Positions 7,685 through 14,933 of a DNA stretch of 64,000 bases are shown here, piece after piece. Where the stretch lies: NCBI RefSeq assembly GCF_003417535.1, contig NZ_QVLS01000005.1, positions 255,501 to 319,500 of the forward strand, in the 5' to 3' direction. The DNA is from Hydrogenophaga borbori (lineage in GTDB: Bacteria > Pseudomonadota > Gammaproteobacteria > Burkholderiales > Burkholderiaceae_C). The notes under the pieces are model-generated. The model saw only the letters and a program-made list of their open reading frames with translations. It was not told where the DNA came from and made no database searches. Numbering within the stretch: position 1 is the first letter of the stretch; every line of letters begins with the position of its first letter. Both the position numbers and the translations under genes were made by a program.

Positions 7685-9183
7685 GCGAGGCCGGTGCCCG
7701 CCCGCCCGACGCGTCGGCGCGCAGCGCGGCGCTGGCCCATGCCCTGGCCACGCGCCTGGGTGCCTCGCTCATCGAGACGCACATCTCCTGGGTGCTGCTC
7801 ACGGGGGACCGCGCCTACAAGCTGAAGAAGCCGCTGCGCCTGCCCTTCCTCGACTACTCGACGCTGGCGGCCCGCCAGCGCTGCTGCGAGGAAGAGCTGC
7901 GGATCAACCGCCGGCTCGCGCCCTCGCTCTACCTGGACGTGGTGGCGGTCACCGGCGGCGTGGACGCACCCGCCATGGGCGGCGCCGGTCCCGCGATCGA
8001 CTGGGCCGTGCGCATGCGCCGCTTTCCCGAGGGCGCGCTGTTCGACGAGCGGCTGCGCGATGGGCGCCTGGGCGAGACCGAGGTGGACGCGTGTGCGGCC
8101 CTGCTGTCGCGCTTTCACCTGGAGGCCCCCGTGGCGCGCGCGAACAGCGGTTTCGCCGGCGCGCCGCACCGCGCGGCGCTGGCCGCCGCCGCGCTGGCGG
8201 GGGCGGCGCCGGTGGTGTCGACCGAGGAAGCGGCGCTGCTGTCCGGCTGGCTGCGCGCGCAGGCGCAGCGGCTCGCGCCGCACTGGGCCGAGCGCCTGCG
8301 CACCGGCCACGTGCGCGAGTGCCACGGCGACCTGCACCTGGCCAACCTCATCGTGGTCGACGGCGACGTCAGTGCCTTCGACGGCATCGAGTTCGACCCG
8401 GCGCTGCGCTGGATCGACGTCATCGACGACATCGCCTTCCCCGTGATGGACCTGCGCGCGCGCGGGCGGGCCGACCTGGCGTTTCGCCTGCTCAATGCCT
8501 GGCTGGACGCCACCGGCGAGCACGCCGGCCTGCCGGGTTTGCGGCACGCCCTGGTGTACCGCGCGCTGGTGCGGGCGCAGGTGGAGTGCCTCAGGGGCCA
8601 CGAGGCGTCGGCCCGCCGCTATGTCGAGGCCGCCTTGCGCTGGGTGCGCCGTGCACCGCCCTGGCTGGCCCTGATGCACGGCCTGCCCGGCTCGGGCAAG
8701 AGCTTCGTCTCGCAAGGCCTGCTGCAGGCGCAGGGCGCCATCCGGCTGCGTTCGGACGTGGAGCGCAAGCGCCTGTTCGGTCTGCCGGCCAGCGCCGATT
8801 CGCGCGCCAGCGGGCGGGACATCTATGGCGAGGAGGCCACGCGGCGCACCTACGACACGCTGTTCGCGCTGGCGCACACCGCGCTGGAGGCCGGCTTCCC
8901 CGTGATCCTGGACGCGGCCTTCCTGCGCCGCCACGAGCGCGAGGCCGCCGCCGCGCTGGCGCGGCGCGCGCGCGTGCCCTGGCGCATCGTGCACTGCGAG
9001 GCGCCCGACGAGGTGCTGCGCGAGCGCCTGCGCGCGCGGCGCGGCGATGCCTCGGAGGCCGACGAGGGCACCCTGGCCGCGCTGCGCGGCGCGCAGGAAC
9101 CGCTGGGTGAGGACGAGTGGCTGCGCACCGAGGTGGCCTCCCAGGCCCTGGCCCCACCGACCGCCCCGCCCGCCGGTTCTTGA
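7681..9183 (+). CDS. Bifunctional APH-like phosphotransferase / P-loop kinase
   Basis: A 500-residue two-domain protein. Residues about 25-310 resemble aminoglycoside-phosphotransferase-fold kinases, with the catalytic loop HGDLHLAN (about 214-221) followed by an FDGIEFDP metal-binding segment. The C-terminal part is a P-loop domain with Walker A GLPGSGKS (residues 334-341), like AAA_33 zeta-toxin/kinase-type proteins. This architecture is widespread in proteobacteria but its substrate is not established. It is coupled to hsp20 by a GTGA overlap. Its stop codon lies inside the FNR-type box that begins the next promoter, so the coding region ends exactly at that regulatory site. Confidence 0.88.
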   Translation: MSEAGARPPDASARSAALAHALATRLGASLIETHISWVLLTGDRAYKLKKPLRLPFLDYSTLAARQRCCEEELRINRRLAPSLYLDVVAVTGGVDAPAMGGAGPAIDWAVRMRRFPEGALFDERLRDGRLGETEVDACAALLSRFHLEAPVARANSGFAGAPHRAALAAAALAGAAPVVSTEEAALLSGWLRAQAQRLAPHWAERLRTGHVRECHGDLHLANLIVVDGDVSAFDGIEFDPALRWIDVIDDIAFPVMDLRARGRADLAFRLLNAWLDATGEHAGLPGLRHALVYRALVRAQVECLRGHEASARRYVEAALRWVRRAPPWLALMHGLPGSGKSFVSQGLLQAQGAIRLRSDVERKRLFGLPASADSRASGRDIYGEEATRRTYDTLFALAHTALEAGFPVILDAAFLRRHEREAAAALARRARVPWRIVHCEAPDEVLRERLRARRGDASEADEGTLAALRGAQEPLGEDEWLRTEVASQALAPPTAPPAGS

Positions 9184-9220
9184 CGGCGGTCAAGCTCGCC
9201 CGCGCCGGGCCTGCCAGACT
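9180..9220 (+). promoter_or_regulatory. FNR/ANR-type class II promoter (dksA/traR-like gene)
   Basis: Box TTGACGGCGGTCAA (9180-9193) and -10 element CAGACT (9215-9220), with 31 bp between centres. Predicted first base near 9228 and a 40-nt leader. The box overlaps the stop codon of the preceding gene. Confidence 0.72.
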
Positions 9221-9267
9221 CGCTTGCCTGGTGGGCGCCAGGGAACGATTCGATTCAAGGAGATCCC

Positions 9268-9621
9268 ATGTCCGCCATCGATCCAGCGCGCCGCGACACC
9301 AACGCCGACCTGCGCGCCCTCATGCACCAGCGTCGCCAACGCCTCGTCGCCCGCCTCTGCCGCGAGAGCCTGCCGCTCGGGCAGGCCGACGACATCGTCG
9401 AGGAAGTGGACCGCCTCGACAGCGCCATTGCCCGCCTGGAAGACCCCGGGCCTGAGGGTTGCGCCCGCTGTGGCGAGCCGATTTCGATCACGCGCCGCAC
9501 CCTGTCGCCCGATGGCGACCTGTGCACCGCCTGTTCCCTGGTGCCCGACAGGGCCCCGCGCGGCGACCGCGAGGGCCCGGCCTCGACCTGGGACGCCGAG
9601 TTCCTACCCGAACTCGGGTAG
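9268..9621 (+). CDS. DksA/TraR-family C4 zinc-finger protein
   Basis: A 117-residue protein with an N-terminal helical part and a C-terminal zinc finger formed by C-A-R-C and, 17 residues on, C-T-A-C, the DksA/TraR arrangement. Family members enter the RNA polymerase secondary channel and change promoter choice with or without ppGpp. The coiled-coil arm is shorter than in DksA (about 150 aa), so this is a DksA-like paralogue, not the housekeeping copy. AAGGAG precedes the ATG at good spacing. It has its own FNR-type promoter and could link low oxygen to a wider transcription response (inference). Confidence 0.85.
   Translation: MSAIDPARRDTNADLRALMHQRRQRLVARLCRESLPLGQADDIVEEVDRLDSAIARLEDPGPEGCARCGEPISITRRTLSPDGDLCTACSLVPDRAPRGDREGPASTWDAEFLPELG
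9605..9620. repeat. Perfect short inverted repeat at dksA-like stop codon
   Basis: TACCCGA and TCGGGTA (7-bp arms, 2-nt centre) span the last codons and the stop. The loop is too tight for a good terminator, so it may instead be a protein site or a chance palindrome. Confidence 0.35.
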
Positions 9622-9910
9622 ACCCCGCATCGGCTGGGCGCCCTTGGGCGCTCTCGCCGAGAAGGCGGCGAGGCCAACCGCGGTCACCGGTGGGGTGGGC
9701 GCCCAACGCTGCCTGCGTCCATGGGCGGCGAGCGCGGGTCGTGCCGCAGCGGCCGGCGGGGGGCGCCGGCCACCCTTCACCACCCCCGACAGCCAGGACA
9801 GCCACCAGTGGCGCGGTTGGCGAGGCCACTGTGCGCGTGGCCCGGGCGGCCGTGTTTGCGGCGGATCAAGTTCGCCCGCGCGCAGCGGTCGGGGCAGGGC
9901 GGCGGCCTTC
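9622..9910. other. Long intergenic leader region without a gene
   Basis: About 290 bp with no credible coding frame on either strand. The only structure I see is a 7-bp hairpin (CTCGCCG/CGGCGAG, 6-nt loop, 9653-9672) without a T-run, which could stop transcription from the dksA-like gene. It is very GC-rich. A small RNA here cannot be excluded. Confidence 0.5.
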
Positions 9911-9951
9911 TTGCGCCACGTCAACTTCCCTTTCGTCGCCAGGCCTAGATT
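9911..9951 (+). promoter_or_regulatory. FNR/ANR-type class II promoter (E1-alpha operon)
   Basis: Box TTGCGCCACGTCAA (9911-9924) and -10 element TAGATT (9946-9951), with 31 bp between centres. Predicted first base near 9959, leaving a 25-nt leader to the GTG start. The clearest example of the five. Confidence 0.77.
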
Positions 9952-9983
9952 GGCCGAACCCATTCAACGAGCCGGAGACCACC

Positions 9984-10994
9984 GTGACCAAACTGTCCCC
10001 CGACAAGCTGCTCTGGATGTACGAGACCATGCTCGTGATCCGGCGCTACGAAGAAACCCTGGCGCAGGTGTACCTGGAGGGCAAGCTGCCGCCGCACATC
10101 CAGCAAGGCCTGGCCTTCGACATCGCGTCGGGCCCCGTGCCCGGCGAGATGCACCTGGCCGCCGGGCAGGAGCCCGTGGCCGTGGGCGTGTGCGCCCACC
10201 TGAGCGAGGCCGACACCGTGGTCGGCACGCACCGCCCGCACCACTTCGCCATCGCCAAGGGCGTGCCGCTGGACCGCATGACGGCCGAGATCTTCGGCAA
10301 GGTCACCGGCCTGGGGCGCGGCAAGGGCGGCCACATGCACCTGTTCGATCCGGCGCACCGCTTCAGCTGCAGCGGCATCGTGGGCGCCAGCCTGCCGCCG
10401 GCCTGTGGGGCGGCGCTCGCGGCCAAGCTCACCGCCAGCCAGGCGATCGCCGTGGCCTTCTTCGGCGAAGGCGCGGCCAACCAGGGCACCTTCCACGAGG
10501 CGCTGAACCTCGCGGGGCTGTGGCGCCTGCCGGTGGTCTTCGTGTGCGAGGACAACCGCTGGGCGATCTCGGTGGCCAAGGACAAGGCCACGGCCATCGC
10601 GTCCAACGCCGAGCGCGCCAGTGCGTATGGCATCGCGGGCATCGCGGTGGGGCAGAACGACGCCATCGCGGTGTACGAGGCCGCCGCCCAGGCGGTGGAG
10701 CGCGCGCGCAGCGGCGGCGGCGCCACCCTCATCGAGGTGAAGACCGACCGCTACTTCGGCCACTTCCAGGGCGATGCCGAGGTCTACCGGCCCAAGACCG
10801 AGGTGAGCGAGCTGCGCCAGCACGACCCGATTCCCGCCCTGGCCGCTTCGCTGCGGCGGCGCAAGCTGCTGGACGACACCCTGGACCACAACATCCACCA
10901 GCGCGCCGAGGCGCGCGTCGCGGCGGCCTTCGAATTCGCGCGGGGCAGCCTGTACCCGGCCGCGTCGGAGGCCATGGACCATGTATTCGCCTGA
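9984..10994 (+). CDS. ThDP-dependent 2-oxoacid/acetoin dehydrogenase E1 alpha subunit
   Basis: A 336-residue alpha subunit of a heterotetrameric E1, close to pyruvate and acetoin dehydrogenase (AcoA) alpha chains. The phosphorylation-loop region GRGKGGHMH and the ThDP/Mg motif starting GEGAANQG at residue 161 and ending EDN are present. It decarboxylates a 2-oxoacid (or cleaves acetoin) and passes the acyl group to a lipoyl domain. The GTG start is chosen for the GGAG site 8-11 nt ahead. First gene of a four-gene operon with E1 beta, a lipoyl carrier and a ligase-like protein. No E2 catalytic core or E3 gene is present. Confidence 0.9.
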   Translation: MTKLSPDKLLWMYETMLVIRRYEETLAQVYLEGKLPPHIQQGLAFDIASGPVPGEMHLAAGQEPVAVGVCAHLSEADTVVGTHRPHHFAIAKGVPLDRMTAEIFGKVTGLGRGKGGHMHLFDPAHRFSCSGIVGASLPPACGAALAAKLTASQAIAVAFFGEGAANQGTFHEALNLAGLWRLPVVFVCEDNRWAISVAKDKATAIASNAERASAYGIAGIAVGQNDAIAVYEAAAQAVERARSGGGATLIEVKTDRYFGHFQGDAEVYRPKTEVSELRQHDPIPALAASLRRRKLLDDTLDHNIHQRAEARVAAAFEFARGSLYPAASEAMDHVFA

Positions 10995-11015
10995 GCGGCG
11001 AGGAAGGACCCCACC

Positions 11016-12074
11016 ATGAGCACCCCTGAGAGCGCTGCCGCCGGCGCAGCGCGCACCCTCACCATGGCCCAGGCCATCGCCGAGGCGATCGGCCAGGAGA
11101 TGGCGCGCGACCCGCGCGTCTTCGCGATGGGCGAAGACATCGGCCGCTACGGCGGCATCTTCAGTGCCACCGGCGGCCTGCTGGACCGCTTCGGTCCCGA
11201 GCGCGTCCGCGACACGCCGATCTCGGAGAGCGCCTTCATCGGCGCGGCCACCGGCGCCGCCGCCGCGGGCCTGCGGCCGATCGCCGAGCTGATGTTCGTG
11301 GACTTCTTCGGCGTCTGCATGGACCAGATCTACAACCACCTGGCCAAGAACCGCTACATGTCGGGCGGGCAGGTGAAGCTGCCGGTGGTGCTGATGACGG
11401 CCATCGGCGGCGGCTACGGCGACGCGGCCCAGCACTCGCAGTGCCTCTACGCCACCTTCGCGCACATGCCCGGCCTCAAGGTGGTGGTCCCGTCCAACGC
11501 CTACGACGCCAAGGGCCTGATGACCCAGGCGATCCGCGACGACAACCCGGTGATGGTCTTCTTCCACAAGGGCATCATGGGTCTGCCGTGGATGCAGTTC
11601 TACGAAGGCGCCAGCAACGCCGTGCCCGAGGAGGCCTACACCCTGCCTTTCGGCCAGGCGGCGGTGGTGCGCGAGGGCCGGCACGTGACGATCGTGACGC
11701 TGAGCCAGATGGTGCACAAGGCCCTGCTGGCCGCGCGCACGCTGCACACGCAGGGCATCGAGGCCGAGGTGATCGACCTGCGCACGCTGGTGCCGCTGGA
11801 CACCGAGACCGTGCTGCAATCCGTCGGCAAGACCGGGCGGCTGCTGATCGTGGACGAGGACTACCTCAGCTTCGGTCTGTCGGGCGAGATCGCGGCGGTG
11901 GTGGCCGAGAACATGGACCGCATCGCGCTCGCCGCGCCGGTGCGCCGGCTGGCGGTGCCCGATGTGCCCATTCCCTACAGCCGGCCGCTGGAGCAGGCGG
12001 TGATCCCCTCGGTGACGCGCATCGTCGAGGCCTGCTGCGAGCTGGTCGATGCCAAGCTGAAGGCGGCGGCATGA
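11016..12074 (+). CDS. ThDP-dependent 2-oxoacid/acetoin dehydrogenase E1 beta subunit
   Basis: A 352-residue beta subunit (AcoB/PdhB type) with the transketolase pyrimidine-binding domain (MGEDIGRYGG, then GAATGAAAAGLRPIAELMF) and the C-terminal transketolase domain (VIDLRTLVPLDTETV). It forms the active site together with the alpha subunit. It begins 21 nt after that gene behind GAGGAAGG. Its stop overlaps the ATG of the lipoyl-domain gene (ATGA), a sign of fixed stoichiometry. The real substrate (pyruvate, acetoin or another 2-oxoacid) cannot be told from the motifs. Confidence 0.9.
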   Translation: MSTPESAAAGAARTLTMAQAIAEAIGQEMARDPRVFAMGEDIGRYGGIFSATGGLLDRFGPERVRDTPISESAFIGAATGAAAAGLRPIAELMFVDFFGVCMDQIYNHLAKNRYMSGGQVKLPVVLMTAIGGGYGDAAQHSQCLYATFAHMPGLKVVVPSNAYDAKGLMTQAIRDDNPVMVFFHKGIMGLPWMQFYEGASNAVPEEAYTLPFGQAAVVREGRHVTIVTLSQMVHKALLAARTLHTQGIEAEVIDLRTLVPLDTETVLQSVGKTGRLLIVDEDYLSFGLSGEIAAVVAENMDRIALAAPVRRLAVPDVPIPYSRPLEQAVIPSVTRIVEACCELVDAKLKAAA

Positions 12075-12340
12075 CCACGATCGCCCGGGGCCGTGTGGAG
12101 CTGGGCCTGCCGGCCGACCACTGGAGCGGCGTGGACGAAGGGGTCCAGGCCCTGCTGGACCGCTGGCTGGTGGCCGAGGGCGCGCGGGTGAGCGCCGGCC
12201 AGGCCGTGGCGCGCGCGGTGCTCGTCAAGAGCACGCTGGACATCGTCGCGCCGGCGGACGGCGTGCTCGAGCGCATCCTGGTGCCGGCCGGCGCGAGCTT
12301 CGCGCGCGACCAGGCGATCGGCTGGCTCGCGCGGGGGTGA
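12071..12340 (+). CDS. Stand-alone lipoyl-domain carrier protein
   Basis: An 89-residue protein that is just one biotinyl/lipoyl hammerhead. Lys53, in VLVKST before LDIVAPADG, aligns with the lipoyl-lysine of E2 domains. The usual acidic flank E-T-D before this Lys is replaced by V-L-V, which is unusual. The second half (APADGVLERILVPAG) keeps the mirrored turn. It presumably carries acyl groups from the E1 pair encoded upstream, but it has no E2 core, so where the acyl group goes is unknown. The next gene encodes a ligase-like protein that probably modifies it. Confidence 0.8.
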   Translation: MTTIARGRVELGLPADHWSGVDEGVQALLDRWLVAEGARVSAGQAVARAVLVKSTLDIVAPADGVLERILVPAGASFARDQAIGWLARG

Positions 12341-12343
12341 GCC

Positions 12344-13039
12344 ATGCAGATGCCGATGGCGCTGGCCGGGGTGTCCTCGCACGCGGGCCTCTCGCTGGGG
12401 CGCTCGCAGCGCGGCGACACCGCCGAGGCCTTGTCGCCCTGCCGTCTGCGCGCCAGCGGTGGCGGCGCGGTGCTGCTGGGGCCCTGGCTGCTGCGCGCCG
12501 TGCTGCTGTTGCCGGCGGCGCACCCGCGGCTGCAGCAAGGCCCCGGGGCCGCCGCGCTGTGGTTTGGCGCGCTGCACCGCGACTGGCTGCGCGGCCACGG
12601 CATCGACGCCATCTGCCACGAGGGGCCGGTGGTGCCGCACTGGGCCTGCTTCGCGGGGCGCTCGCCCGGCGAGGTGCTGGTGGACGGACACAAGCTCACC
12701 GGCGTGTCGCAGACCTGGCGGCGCGAGCGCGTGCAGCTGTGGTCGGGCACGCTGCTGAGCCCGGTGCCCTGGTCGATGCTGTGCCAGGAGCTGAACCGGC
12801 GGGCCGAGCACGCGCAGGTGCTGGCCGCCACCACCACCACCGTGCAGGCCTGCCTGGGCCACGCACCCAACGCGGCGCGCTGGGCGGCCGAGCTGGCCGT
12901 CTATCTGCGCGAGGCCGCGGCGCGAGACGCAACTTGCGCCGCGTCAATGCAGGGGCCGCGCGCGCGGCCCAGACTGGGGCCTCCCGTCGAAGCCCCCGGG
13001 GCCGACGGCCCCCTTCGACACGAGGAGTTGTTTTCATGA
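12344..13039 (+). CDS. Lipoate-protein ligase-like (LplA/LipB/BirA fold) protein
   Basis: A 231-residue protein with the hallmarks of the lipoate ligase/octanoyltransferase fold: R-A-S-G-G-G-A-V at about 36-43 (the lipoyl-AMP binding motif) and the conserved Lys117 in DGHKLTG, followed by the SGTLL strand. It lacks the separate LplA C-terminal domain, so it may act like LipM/LipL or need a partner. It starts 3 nt after the lipoyl-carrier gene, which makes a dedicated modifying enzyme likely. The domain ends near residue 195; the last 35 or so codons read through the next promoter (FNR-type box) and the stop overlaps the BON gene's ATG. Confidence 0.75.
   Translation: MQMPMALAGVSSHAGLSLGRSQRGDTAEALSPCRLRASGGGAVLLGPWLLRAVLLLPAAHPRLQQGPGAAALWFGALHRDWLRGHGIDAICHEGPVVPHWACFAGRSPGEVLVDGHKLTGVSQTWRRERVQLWSGTLLSPVPWSMLCQELNRRAEHAQVLAATTTTVQACLGHAPNAARWAAELAVYLREAAARDATCAASMQGPRARPRLGPPVEAPGADGPLRHEELFS
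12934..12975 (+). promoter_or_regulatory. FNR/ANR-type class II promoter inside ligase 3' end (BON-phasin)
   Basis: Box TTGCGCCGCGTCAA (12934-12947) and -10 element CAGACT (12970-12975), with 32 bp between centres. Predicted first base near 12982 and a 54-nt leader to the BON gene. Confidence 0.73.
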
Positions 13040-13689
13040 AGACGGACGAGCAACTGAAGCAGGACGTGGCGGCGGAACTCGCCTGGGACCCCGCCATCAA
13101 CACCACCCAGATCGGCGTGGCCGTGCGCGCGGGCATCGTCACGCTCAACGGCACGTTGGACAGCTACGCGCAAAAGCACGCGGTGGAGCGCGCGGTGCGC
13201 CGCGTGGCCGGCGCGCGTGGCATCGCGCTCGACCTGGAGGTGCGCCTGTCCCCGGGGCACGCGCGCACCGACAGCGACATCGCGCAGGCCGCGGCGCATG
13301 CCTTGCGCTGGCATTCGCTGGTGCCCGACGACAAGGTCAAGGTCGAGGTCGAGGAAGGCTGGCTCCGCCTCTCGGGTGAAGTCGACTGGGCCTACCAGCG
13401 CGCGAGCGCCGAACAATCGGTGCGCCCGCTCGTGGGCGTGCGCGGCGTGACGAACGAGATATCGATCAAGGCGCGCGCCAACGCCGGCGAGATTTCGCGC
13501 GGCATTGCCTCGGCCCTGGAGCGGCACGCCCGGCGCGAAGCCCAGCGCATCGCGGTGGACGTGGAGGGCGGCGTGGTCACCCTCAGCGGCACGGTGGAGT
13601 CGCTGGCCGACCGGCAGGCCGCGGTCGGCACCGCCTACGCCGCCCGCGGCGTGTCGCGCGTGGTCGATCACCTCGAGGTCGCCGCCTGA
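13036..13689 (+). CDS. Triple BON-domain protein
   Basis: A 217-residue protein made of three BON repeats (about 5-70, 78-146 and 150-216), each ending in the G-x-V-T/R-L-x-G-x-V strand. There is no signal peptide, unlike OsmY, so it is probably cytoplasmic. BON domains bind membranes or hydrophobic ligands, and cytoplasmic triple-BON proteins are often induced by stress. GAGGAG precedes the ATG at a long but workable spacing (8-13 nt). It has its own FNR-type promoter. The phasin gene follows after 63 bp and is probably co-transcribed, so a role at PHB granule or membrane surfaces can be proposed. Confidence 0.88.
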   Translation: MKTDEQLKQDVAAELAWDPAINTTQIGVAVRAGIVTLNGTLDSYAQKHAVERAVRRVAGARGIALDLEVRLSPGHARTDSDIAQAAAHALRWHSLVPDDKVKVEVEEGWLRLSGEVDWAYQRASAEQSVRPLVGVRGVTNEISIKARANAGEISRGIASALERHARREAQRIAVDVEGGVVTLSGTVESLADRQAAVGTAYAARGVSRVVDHLEVAA

Positions 13690-13752
13690 GGCACGCCCCG
13701 CGCGCCCGGCGGCCAGCCGTGTGCGCCCCCCTTTAACGATCAGGAGCCGACC

Positions 13753-14226
13753 ATGGCCACCAAACGCCACACCTCCCCCAGCGCCGCGCCGGTCGCGGCC
13801 ACGCCCGAAGCGGCCTGGAACGCCGCGAGCGACCTGCCGCGCCAGCAATTGAGCCTGGCGACCGAAAGCGCCTGCGCGATGTTCCGCGGCTTCGAGGCGA
13901 TGCGAAAGATTCAGGAGAAAGCGGCGCACCAGGCGCTGCAGCACTACTCGCGCGCGGCGGAAAAGCTCAAGGAGGCCAGCGAGCCCGCGCAGCTCATGCA
14001 GATCCAGGCCGACCTGATGCGCTTCGATCTCGAGAGCGCCACGCAGTACTGGCAGCAGCTGGGCGCCGTGGCCGCGGACATGCAGCGCGAATGGATGGCC
14101 TGCTACACCCACCTGGCCGACAACGGTGCCCTGGCGCGCGTGGGTTCGGCCGTGGACGGGTTCTCGGGGCTGGCGAACGGTTTCAACCCGTTCTTCCCGG
14201 TGTCGTCGCGCACCGAGGCTTCCTGA
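13753..14226 (+). CDS. Phasin family protein (PHB granule coat)
   Basis: A 157-residue, mostly helical protein of the phasin_2 type. The central 90 residues form amphipathic helices (ATESACAMFRGFEAMRKIQEKAA, then LMRFDLESATQYWQQLG), and the N-terminal 25 residues are Ala/Pro/Thr-rich. Phasins coat PHA granules and limit their size. CAGGAG lies at proper distance from the ATG. No box of its own is visible, so expression probably comes from the promoter upstream of the BON gene. Its location opposite the PHA synthase unit supports a PHB role. Confidence 0.85.
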   Translation: MATKRHTSPSAAPVAATPEAAWNAASDLPRQQLSLATESACAMFRGFEAMRKIQEKAAHQALQHYSRAAEKLKEASEPAQLMQIQADLMRFDLESATQYWQQLGAVAADMQREWMACYTHLADNGALARVGSAVDGFSGLANGFNPFFPVSSRTEAS

Positions 14227-14232
14227 GTGGCG

Positions 14233-14253
14233 GCCCGCGCCAGCGGCGCGGGC
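14233..14253. terminator. GC-rich hairpin between convergent genes
   Basis: Perfect 9-bp stem (GCCCGCGCC / GGCGCGGGC) with a 3-nt loop, filling the space between the phasin stop and the HTH-gene stop. No T-run follows on either side, so it may work as a weak bidirectional or Rho-assisted terminator. Confidence 0.55.
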
Positions 14254-14721
14254 TCAGCCGGCCGCGCCGCCGCCCGATGAGGCCAGCTGCCTGAGCACCT
14301 CACGCTTGCCCTGGCTGCGCAGCGCCAGGATGGCCGGCAGGAAGCGCGCGCGCGGCGTCACCTGGCCGGTTTCCCACTTCCACACCGACAGCGTGGAGGT
14401 GCCGAGGTAGGCGGCCATTTCCTTTTGCGTGAGGCCCAGGCGCTCGCGCTGGGCCTTCAGGCGCTCGGCGCTGAACACCGCCCGGCGCCCGCGCTGGGGC
14501 GCCTCGGCCGGCGCGTCGGGCGCCACGGTGTGCAGGGCCTTGTCGGCGCGGCGGCTGGTCTGGCGCAGCGCCACCTGCAGTTCGCGCACCTGGCGCTTGA
14601 GCGCGGCGATCTCGCTGCGGTGGCTGGCGCTGGCCTTGCGCAGGGCGTCCAGCTCCTCGCGCAACTCCTTGCGCGCGACCCGCGCGATTTCCTTCTTCAG
14701 CGAGGAAGCAAATGTGGTCAT
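14254..14721 (-). CDS. XRE-type helix-turn-helix protein with N-terminal coiled coil
   Basis: A 155-residue protein. Residues 5-60 are strongly helical and charged (coiled-coil-like, KKEIARVARKELREELDAL). Residues about 90-145 form an HTH_3/XRE domain (RERLGLTQKEMAAYLGTSTLSVWKWETG). It is cytoplasmic and presumably DNA-binding, with the coil giving the oligomer. The ATG was chosen by position; a weak GGGA lies before it and a slightly longer in-frame start exists. It converges on the phasin gene and carries no visible functional link. The target is unknown. Confidence 0.85.
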   Translation of the reverse strand: MTTFASSLKKEIARVARKELREELDALRKASASHRSEIAALKRQVRELQVALRQTSRRADKALHTVAPDAPAEAPQRGRRAVFSAERLKAQRERLGLTQKEMAAYLGTSTLSVWKWETGQVTPRARFLPAILALRSQGKREVLRQLASSGGGAAG

Positions 14722-14812
14722 CGTCCCATCCGACGGCATTGGTGCCGAACAGCAGAATAGCGCAGGCCCGAGATGTGACCGGATGTGACGGACGCCCGGG
14801 GCGCGGTGGATG

Positions 14813-14911
14813 TCCAACCTGGACCGCTTCGTAGCGCAGCGGCGCGAAGCCGGAGCCGAAGGCCACGATGAGCTCATCGAGCAGCCCGTGGTGGTGGAAC
14901 TGGCCGACGAG
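14813..14911 (-). pseudogene. Remnant of a dihydrofolate-reductase/RibD-C-like gene
   Basis: Read leftward, one frame encodes L-V-G-Q-F-H-H-H-G-L-L-D-E-L-I-V directly followed by A-F-G-S-G-F-A-P-L-R-Y-E-A-V. The first piece matches the GGDLVGQFHDAGLLDEL segment of RibD C-terminal (DHFR-family) reductases, and the second matches their last strand (GF..LRYEV). The roughly 35-40 residues between them are missing, as are the start and the N-terminal half. Recognition is from memory of the family, so this is a moderate call. Confidence 0.4.
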
Positions 14912-14933
14912 CGTCGCCGCGCACGAAGCGGAT

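Noticed and set aside
9622..9910. Hidden small gene or riboswitch
   Set aside because: No frame with family signal, start and ribosome site together; no recognisable riboswitch core.
13690..13752. FNR-type promoter directly before the phasin gene
   Set aside because: No TTG-N8-CAA match or -10 in the 63-bp gap; co-transcription with the BON gene is simpler.
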